From Variovorax jilinensis (GTDB taxonomy: Bacteria > Pseudomonadota > Gammaproteobacteria > Burkholderiales > Burkholderiaceae_C), in contig NZ_JASZYQ010000007.1 of assembly GCF_030316885.1 (NCBI RefSeq), forward strand, positions 124,001-188,000: a stretch of 64,000 nt of DNA, read 5' to 3'. The first letter of the stretch is position 1, and each line of letters starts with the position of its first letter. The notes beneath the pieces are model-generated. The model was not told the origin of the DNA, searched no databases, and was given only the letters and a program-made list of their open reading frames with translations. Below are positions 59,095 to 64,000 of this stretch, one piece after another. Made by a program: the position numbers and the translations under genes.

Positions 59095-59101
59095 GGCCAG
59101 C

Positions 59102-59878
59102 ATGCAAACCAGCAAGACCCAATCCACCGTGAGCTTCGACTTCGGTGGTCGAACCGTACTCGTGACCGGGGCAGGCAGAGGCGTCGGCGAGGAAATCGCG
59201 CGCCTGTTCCATGCCTCCCACGCCAGGGTGGCCGTGAGCGACGTCGATGCCGAGGCGGCACGGCGTGTGGCACACGCGCTCGACGATTCGGGCGTCACGG
59301 CGATCCCGCTCGCACTGGACGTGCGCCGCAAGGAGGCCTTCGAGGACGCGCGCGACCGGATCACCAAGGCCTGGGGACAAACCGACATCGTGGTGAACAA
59401 CGCGGGGTATGCGAAACGAACGCCGGTGCATGACATCACGCCCGAAGAATTCGACGACATCGTCGCCATCAACATGCGAAGCGTGTTCCTGAGTTGCCAG
59501 GTGTTCTCCGAGCACATGCGTGCGAATGGCTACGGACGGATCGTGAACGTGACCTCCCTGGCGGGCCAGAACGGCGGAACGGTTGCATCGGCCCACTATG
59601 CGGGCGCCAAGGCTGGCGCCATCATGCTGTCGAAGTACTTCGCACAGCAGCTCGCGGGCACCGGCGTCACGGTCAACGCCATCTCCCCTGGCCCGATCGC
59701 CACCGCCAAGGGCCGCCTGTCGGAAGAGCAAGTGGCTCGCATCGAGAAGCTCGTTCCCATCGGCCGCTTTGCCGAAGCCTCCGAAATGGCGGCCGCTGTG
59801 GCGCTGCTTGCCTCCGACCAAGGCGGATTCTTCGTGGGAGCGACGCTCGACCTGAATGGTGGGCTCTTCATGCGGTGA
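59102..59878 (+). CDS. Short-chain dehydrogenase/reductase (SDR)
   Basis: 258 residues. Cofactor loop LVTGAGRGVGEEIARLFHAS, NNAGYAKRTPVHD, catalytic NVTSLAGQNGG and YAGAKAGAIMLS are visible. It is less like the two SDRs of the IclR regulon than they are to each other. Starting 7 bases after the binding protein, it ends the oxygenase operon and may oxidise a dihydrodiol, hydroxymethyl or hydroxy-acid product of the oxygenases. Confidence 0.92.
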   Translation: MQTSKTQSTVSFDFGGRTVLVTGAGRGVGEEIARLFHASHARVAVSDVDAEAARRVAHALDDSGVTAIPLALDVRRKEAFEDARDRITKAWGQTDIVVNNAGYAKRTPVHDITPEEFDDIVAINMRSVFLSCQVFSEHMRANGYGRIVNVTSLAGQNGGTVASAHYAGAKAGAIMLSKYFAQQLAGTGVTVNAISPGPIATAKGRLSEEQVARIEKLVPIGRFAEASEMAAAVALLASDQGGFFVGATLDLNGGLFMR

Positions 59879-60420
59879 ACTCCGTACGCTCGCACCACGC
59901 GATCTGAACGATGTCGATCAAGCGACTTCGTCGCAACGCGTCCGATCGGATCAGGGCATGTTGCGCATCTCCGCTCTTCGGAGCAGCCGCGTTTCCTGGC
60001 TGAGAATTGGGTGAGCGCTGGCGGCCGGGTAGCAAGGGAGTCCAGATGTGCTCAGGTGGTCGCAAAGATAGGCTGCCGACGTAGTCCGAACGAGCCGTGA
60101 TGGGCTCGTCTGCGGTGCTGCTGTTGCTGCAGGCTCATCCTGGCCGTGTATGCCTCCCCGCGACCGGCAGGTGTAGGCGCTCTAGCTCGTACGCTCGTCG
60201 ACGGCATGGGCCAGCACCCGCATCAATGCGAAGTGGCGGGGACCGCGGAAGCACAGCGTAGCCAATATCGCCACCTGGGTTTGCCTTTGGAATTAGAGTC
60301 GATAAGCGGGCGTTATCGCGCACTCGCGACCCCATCGCCGCCTAGTCGTAGGATGCGCCGCGCGGGGACCGTTTCTGACAGATCGTCCAGGTGCTGCCTT
60401 TTCTGACGGCGGGGCGCTCG
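59879..60420. other. Intergenic region without a recognisable gene
   Basis: 542 bases without a convincing reading frame; short open frames here are not like any family I know. There are a TCCGATCGGA palindrome (59941-59950), a small hairpin CTCCG/CGGAG (59969-59983) and a perfect hairpin ACGAGCC-GTGATG-GGCTCGT (60090-60109), none followed by a T run. It may be decayed coding DNA; I cannot identify the source. Confidence 0.5.
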
Positions 60421-61221
60421 TCAGCCGACCAAGACTGCCTGATGTGCGTCGAAGCTTTCAGCAGTCAATCGTTCAAGGCTCTGAGCATGGTGAGTCGCGG
60501 TTCCGCCGAGGGCCGTCGTAGCCTCGGCAGCGGCCTCCAGCACATGCCGACATGCCTCGTACATGGCTTCGGGAAGGGCGAGCCGCGCCCGCGGCCCCGA
60601 AACAGCCAACGCCCCTTGGAGTTCTCCGGTGACGCCGAACACCGGTGCCGCAGCCGATGCGGTCTCGGGGTCTCGCTCTCCATACGACACTGCCCAGAAT
60701 TGCTCGCGAACGGCCCGGTATTCGGGTGCTGCAGGAAGCGCGAAGGCAAGCAGGACCTTGCCCGATGCACCTTGCGCGACCGCGTATTCCTGCCCTATCT
60801 GCACCGACGCACGAACCGCTCTGGAGGGCTCGACTCGGAACAGCGCGATCCGCTTGTCTTCGTGCCTGACGTAGAACGACGCGGTCTCGCCGGTCGCGAT
60901 GCTCAACTGCTTCAGGATGGGCTCAATGACATGCCCCACCCGGAACGAGCGCTGATAGATCGAAGCCAGGCGTAGCGGCTGCGGACCGATGGCGTATTGC
61001 CCATCAGCGAGCTTGCGAATAAAGCCACCGTGTTCCAGCGCTGCGAGCAGGCGCAGCACCGTGCTCTTGTACAGGCCCGTCCGTTTCGACAGCTCGGTAA
61101 GCGTCAGCGCGGCGTCTGTCGCGCCGAAGGCGGCGAGCAGCGAAAAGGCCCTGTCCAACACCGCGACGCCGCTGGATTCGGCGTTGTCGGCGTTCTGGGC
61201 GGCGGACTTTGGTTCGGTCAT
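60421..61221 (-). CDS. IclR-family transcriptional regulator
   Basis: 266 residues from ATG 61221; the frame is open to 61311, with another ATG at 61254, and no ribosome site is decisive. The winged helix shows AVLDRAFSLLAAFGATDAAL, ELSKRTGLYKSTVLRLLAAL and GGFIRKLADGQYAIGP; the effector domain includes GETASFYVRHEDKRIALFRV and GASGKVLLAFA. It is divergent from the amidohydrolase, and a perfect palindrome at 61377-61391 lies between them, the likely operator. Confidence 0.92.
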   Translation of the reverse strand: MTEPKSAAQNADNAESSGVAVLDRAFSLLAAFGATDAALTLTELSKRTGLYKSTVLRLLAALEHGGFIRKLADGQYAIGPQPLRLASIYQRSFRVGHVIEPILKQLSIATGETASFYVRHEDKRIALFRVEPSRAVRASVQIGQEYAVAQGASGKVLLAFALPAAPEYRAVREQFWAVSYGERDPETASAAAPVFGVTGELQGALAVSGPRARLALPEAMYEACRHVLEAAAEATTALGGTATHHAQSLERLTAESFDAHQAVLVG

Positions 61222-61376
61222 CGGATTCACAAGGCAATCGTGGACGCGGTTCATTCGGAGCCGCGGGCCGCAGTGTGACACGGCCCTCACCTGCCGTTCA
61301 CGCAACTCCAATCCAAGGGTTTACCTTGATTCGGCTGGCTGGGTAGCCCTTTATAGTTCTATTCCACAGACCGCCA

Positions 61377-61391
61377 TTCTATCAGATAGAA
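61377..61391. promoter_or_regulatory. Putative IclR-type operator before the amidohydrolase
   Basis: TTCTATCAGATAGAA is a perfect 15-base inverted repeat (TTCTATC-A-GATAGAA) ending 25 bases before the amidohydrolase ATG. A half-site GTTCTAT occurs 20 bases upstream (61356-61362). The sequence differs from the TTCCGC-N3-GCGGAA sites of the other IclR protein, so the two regulators can act separately. Confidence 0.5.
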
Positions 61392-61416
61392 CCTTGACTG
61401 CACCCGGGAGACCAAA

Positions 61417-62430
61417 ATGAGCAGTACCAACTACCTCGCCGTTCGCGCCGATTGGCTCGGATTGAACGAGGAAGAAGTCCTCGACCCAGGTCTGCGCATC
61501 GTCGACGCTCATCATCATTTCTACGAGCGGCCCGCCTGGACCTACCTGGCTGAGGACTTCCTGGACGACGCGCGCACGGGCCACCACGTCGTTGCATCGG
61601 TCTACGTGCAGGCTCAGACCCGCTATCGAGCGAATGGGCCTGCCGCTCTCAAGCCGGTTGGGGAAACCGAGTTCGTTGCCGAGGTTGCACGACAGCACGC
61701 CGCTGGCGTCCCCGAAGTGGCTAAGGCCATCGTCGGTCACGCCGACCTTCGCCTGGGCGCCGAAGTGCGCGAAGTCCTCGAGGCACATGTCCATGCGGGC
61801 CAGGGCCGCTTCAAGGGCGTGCGCCACCTGAGCACCTGGGACGCGGATGCGTCCCTCGTCAACCCGCTCTCCGCCGCGCCCAGAGGCCTGCTCATGGACA
61901 AGGGCTACCGCCAGGGCGTCGCGCAGTTGGCCGCGCTCGGCCTTTCCTACGACGCCTGGCTGTTCTTTCACCAACTGCCCGAGCTGTTCGATCTCGCCAA
62001 GGCCGTCCCCGAAACACCTGTGGTCATCGACCACTGCGGCGGCATCGTTCGAATCGGAGCCTACGACGGTGTCCCCTCGCAGGTGTTCGAGACGTGGCTG
62101 CGCGGCATGCGCCAGCTCTCGGAACTGCCGAACGTGTACGTGAAGCTCGGCGGCCTTGGCATGCGCATCAACGGCTTCGCGTTCGACAAGGGTGCGATGC
62201 CGCCCACCTCCCACCAACTGGTCGACGCATGGCGACCGTGGATGGAGCCCTGCATCGAGCTGTTCGGTGCACACCGCTGCATGTTCGAAAGCAATTTCCC
62301 CGTCGACAAGGGTTCCTACAGCTATGCCACGTGCTGGAACGCCTTCAAACGACTGACCTCCAGCGCGGGTGCCGATGAGCGGCGAGCGCTGTTCGAGGGG
62401 ACGGCAAGTCGCGTCTATCGACTTGCCTGA
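61417..62430 (+). CDS. Amidohydrolase family 2 (lactonase/decarboxylase-like TIM-barrel hydrolase)
   Basis: 337 residues. IVDAHHHFYERP gives the N-terminal metal-binding HxH, PVVIDHCGG follows a mid-barrel strand, and FGAHRCMFESNFPVDKGSYS, at the end, is the usual C-terminal Asp strand. Relatives include 2-pyrone-4,6-dicarboxylate and 4-sulfomuconolactone hydrolases and decarboxylases acting on ring-cleavage products. GGGAGA precedes the ATG. It is followed by two binding-protein genes, so it may hydrolyse a lactone taken up through them; the exact reaction is unknown. Confidence 0.85.
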   Translation: MSSTNYLAVRADWLGLNEEEVLDPGLRIVDAHHHFYERPAWTYLAEDFLDDARTGHHVVASVYVQAQTRYRANGPAALKPVGETEFVAEVARQHAAGVPEVAKAIVGHADLRLGAEVREVLEAHVHAGQGRFKGVRHLSTWDADASLVNPLSAAPRGLLMDKGYRQGVAQLAALGLSYDAWLFFHQLPELFDLAKAVPETPVVIDHCGGIVRIGAYDGVPSQVFETWLRGMRQLSELPNVYVKLGGLGMRINGFAFDKGAMPPTSHQLVDAWRPWMEPCIELFGAHRCMFESNFPVDKGSYSYATCWNAFKRLTSSAGADERRALFEGTASRVYRLA

Positions 62431-62462
62431 CGCCCCGGCCCTTTACCGCTATCCACATCCCT

Positions 62463-62477
62463 AAGGAGACCCACTTA
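62463..62477 (+). promoter_or_regulatory. Ribosome binding site with no normal start codon at the expected place
   Basis: AAGGAG (62463-62468) is an almost ideal Shine-Dalgarno sequence. Six bases after it, in frame with the binding-protein gene, comes TTA (62475-62477) and not ATG. The reading from there, K-A-H-Q-H-A-C-R-L-A-M-F, would complete the basic start of a signal peptide, so the start codon appears to have been lost or altered. Confidence 0.5.
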
Positions 62478-62507
62478 AAAGCCCACCAACACGCCTGCCG
62501 TCTTGCC

Positions 62508-63449
62508 ATGTTCGCTGCACTCGCACTTTTCGGCACGGCAAGCAGCGCCCAGGCCGTCTACCCGTCACAGCCCATCAAGGTCGTCGTGCCGTTCCCTCCC
62601 GCCGGAGGCACAGACGTGCTGACGCGCCTGGTCGCAAACGAGGTGACCTTGAAAGACAAGTGGATCTTCATCGTCGACAACAAGCCTGGGGCCGGCGGCA
62701 ACATCGGCATGGACGCCGTCGCCAAGGCTAAGAAGGATGGCTACACGTTCGGCACCGGGCAGACGGCCAATCTGGCCATCAACCCGACGCTCTACACCAA
62801 GATGCCCTTCGATGCGCTGAAGGACTTCGAGCCGGTTGTGCTCCTGGCCTCGCAACCGCTCGTTCTGGTGGTGCGCGCAGATTCGCCGATCAAGTCCGTT
62901 GCAGATCTCAAGTCGCAGGGTCAGGCCAAGCAGTTGTCGATGGCCTCCGCGGGCACCGGCACCGTCGGCCATGTCGGCGGCGAGATGTTCGCCAGACGCG
63001 CGGGCATCAAGGTCATGCACGTGCCGTACAAGGGCGCCGGCCCTGCGACGAACGACTTGCTTGGCGGACAGACCGACATCTACTTCGCGACACCGCCCAG
63101 CATCATCTCGATGGTTCAGGCCGGCAAGCTGCGCGCCGTCGCTGTCACGTCGCTCAAGCGCATCGACGTGCTGCCGAACGTCCCGACCGTTGCCGAGTCC
63201 GGCTACCCCGGCTTCGTCGCGGAAGACTGGAAGGCGCTGGTCGCGCCGGCAGGCACACCGTCCGAGGCCATCGCCAAGATGAACCGGGTCATGAACACCG
63301 CGCTCGCGCGACCCGAGATCGTCGCCCGCCTGAAAGACGAGGGCAGCGTGGCGCGTGGCGGCACGCCTGCGGAACTGGGTGCGTTCATGAAAACGGAAAG
63401 CACCCGCTGGGGCGCCGCGGTCAAAGAGTCGGGCGCAAAGCTCGACTGA
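62508..63449 (+). CDS. Bug/TctC-type periplasmic substrate-binding protein (start codon in doubt)
   Basis: 313 residues from ATG 62508. MFAALALFGTASSAQA then VYPSQPIKVVVPFPPAGGTD, IFIVDNKPGAGGNIGMDAVA and KDGYTFGTGQTANLA are family features. From this ATG the signal peptide lacks its positively charged head; eleven codons upstream, at 62475, a TTA follows an AAGGAG site and the extra residues would supply the basic part. Either translation begins at a rare codon, or this copy is impaired, or there is a sequence error. It is 77 bases after the amidohydrolase. Confidence 0.88.
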   Translation: MFAALALFGTASSAQAVYPSQPIKVVVPFPPAGGTDVLTRLVANEVTLKDKWIFIVDNKPGAGGNIGMDAVAKAKKDGYTFGTGQTANLAINPTLYTKMPFDALKDFEPVVLLASQPLVLVVRADSPIKSVADLKSQGQAKQLSMASAGTGTVGHVGGEMFARRAGIKVMHVPYKGAGPATNDLLGGQTDIYFATPPSIISMVQAGKLRAVAVTSLKRIDVLPNVPTVAESGYPGFVAEDWKALVAPAGTPSEAIAKMNRVMNTALARPEIVARLKDEGSVARGGTPAELGAFMKTESTRWGAAVKESGAKLD

Positions 63450-63478
63450 ATTTCTCTTCACCCACTCAGGAGACCCTC

Positions 63479-64000
63479 ATGAAGTTCAGCTCAGTCCCCC
63501 GCATCTTGGTTCTTGCCGGCGCCGCCGCCCTGTTCAGCGCACCGGCACTTGCCCAGAAGCCCATCACCATCATCGTTCCGTACGCGGCCGGCGGAAGCGC
63601 CGACCTGGCGACGCGTGCTCTGGCCCAGTTCGCTGCGCCCGGCGTCGGTGCTCCGATCGTGGTGGACAACCGCACCGGTGGCGGTGGTGTCGTCGGCTGG
63701 GGTGCAGCCGCACGCTCGGCACCAGACGGCACCACCCTGCTGACCGTCGAGCTGTCGTACGCCATCGCTGCCGGCCTGATTCCCACGCTCCCGTTCGACC
63801 CGCAAAAGGCCTTCACGCAAATCACGACGGCGGTCAAGGTTCCCCACGTGCTGGTCGTGAACCCCGCGGTGCCGGCGAAGAACGTTCAAGAGTTCATTGC
63901 TTTGGCCAAGTCCCAGCCCGGCAAGCTCAACTATGGCTCGGGCGGCAACGGCACGAACACGCACCTGGCAGGCGAACTGTTCAAGAGCACCACGGGTGTG
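63479..64000 (+). CDS. Bug/TctC-type periplasmic substrate-binding protein, cut by window end
   Basis: The frame from ATG 63479 (AGGAGA upstream) is open for 174 codons to the edge of the window. Signal peptide MKFSSVPRILVLAGAAALFS ends at PALAQ; PITIIVPYAAGGSADLATRA, IVVDNRTGGGGVVGWGAAAR and LNYGSGGNGTNTHLAGELF are family features. The GGGGVVGW segment replaces the usual GAGGNIG. It lies 29 bases after the preceding binding-protein gene, so two such genes stand in tandem. Confidence 0.9.
   Translation, partial: MKFSSVPRILVLAGAAALFSAPALAQKPITIIVPYAAGGSADLATRALAQFAAPGVGAPIVVDNRTGGGGVVGWGAAARSAPDGTTLLTVELSYAIAAGLIPTLPFDPQKAFTQITTAVKVPHVLVVNPAVPAKNVQEFIALAKSQPGKLNYGSGGNGTNTHLAGELFKSTTGV

Noticed and set aside
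60090..60109. Hairpin ACGAGCC/GGCTCGT as an intrinsic terminator
   Set aside because: Perfect stem, but no T run in either direction and more than 200 bases from both flanking genes.
59879..60420. Small open frames and possible RNA gene in the 542-base gap
   Set aside because: No family motif, no ribosome site with a plausible start and no tRNA-like cloverleaf found by eye.
1..64000. CRISPR array, rRNA, tRNA, prophage, complete insertion sequence
   Set aside because: None seen on reading; only one broken transposase fragment was found.

Overview
This window is high-GC DNA, densely coding on both strands. It suggests a betaproteobacterium of the order Burkholderiales, of Comamonadaceae or Alcaligenaceae type. 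The strongest hints are seven Bug/TctC-type periplasmic binding proteins without any TctA/TctB membrane partner, seven CaiB/BaiF class III CoA-transferases or racemases, and many FadR-, IclR-, LysR- and MarR-type regulators beside the catabolic genes. That genus-level placement is an inference from gene content only. I see no rRNA, tRNA, CRISPR array or intact mobile element.

Layout. 1-5113: the end of an acyl-CoA synthetase, a second acyl-CoA synthetase, a DMT-family exporter and the electron-transfer flavoprotein genes etfB-etfA. 5114-5994: a decayed stretch with remnants of an IS3-type transposase and an AraC-type regulator. 5995-11379: a thioesterase / acyl-CoA dehydrogenase / CoA-transferase group, a FadR-type regulator and a racemase-like CoA-transferase. 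11466-22773: a probable IclR regulon (IclR gene, four CoA-transferases or racemases, NUDIX hydrolase, two binding proteins, two SDRs, an old-yellow-enzyme homologue and an acyl-CoA dehydrogenase). The same 15-bp palindrome, TTCCGC-N3-GCGGAA, appears four times at or near its transcription units. 22958-30363: a seven-gene plus-strand operon resembling a gentisate-type ring-cleavage pathway (flavin hydroxylase, bicupin dioxygenase, fumarylpyruvate-hydrolase-like protein, PrpF-type isomerase, binding protein, FadR-type regulator, isocitrate-lyase/PEP-mutase-type lyase). 30360-41447: a phthalate-dioxygenase-type Rieske oxygenase, its reductase, a hemerythrin, CoA-transferases, a flavoprotein dehydrogenase, a thiolase/DUF35 pair, a nitroreductase and a FadR-type regulator.

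41617-54479: a CYP199A-like P450 with its [2Fe-2S] ferredoxin and a MarR regulator face an eight-gene minus-strand operon (aldehyde dehydrogenase, complete branched-chain-amino-acid-type ABC importer, GMC oxidoreductase, epoxide hydrolase); next is an unusual regulator with two LysR-type helix-turn-helix domains. 54641-59878: a VanA-like and a phthalate-type Rieske oxygenase with one shared reductase, a binding protein and an SDR. 59879-60420: no recognisable gene. 60421-64000: an IclR regulator divergent from an amidohydrolase, followed by two more binding proteins, the last cut by the window end.

Taken together the window looks like a catabolic island for aromatic and alicyclic acids. Binding proteins and an ABC importer bring acids in. 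Rieske oxygenases, a P450 and a flavin hydroxylase oxygenate them. CoA-transferases, ligases, acyl-CoA dehydrogenases (feeding EtfAB) and SDRs run CoA-dependent degradation. Repeated palindromes suggest at least four separate regulons, and these operator sets are the least expected signal in the window.
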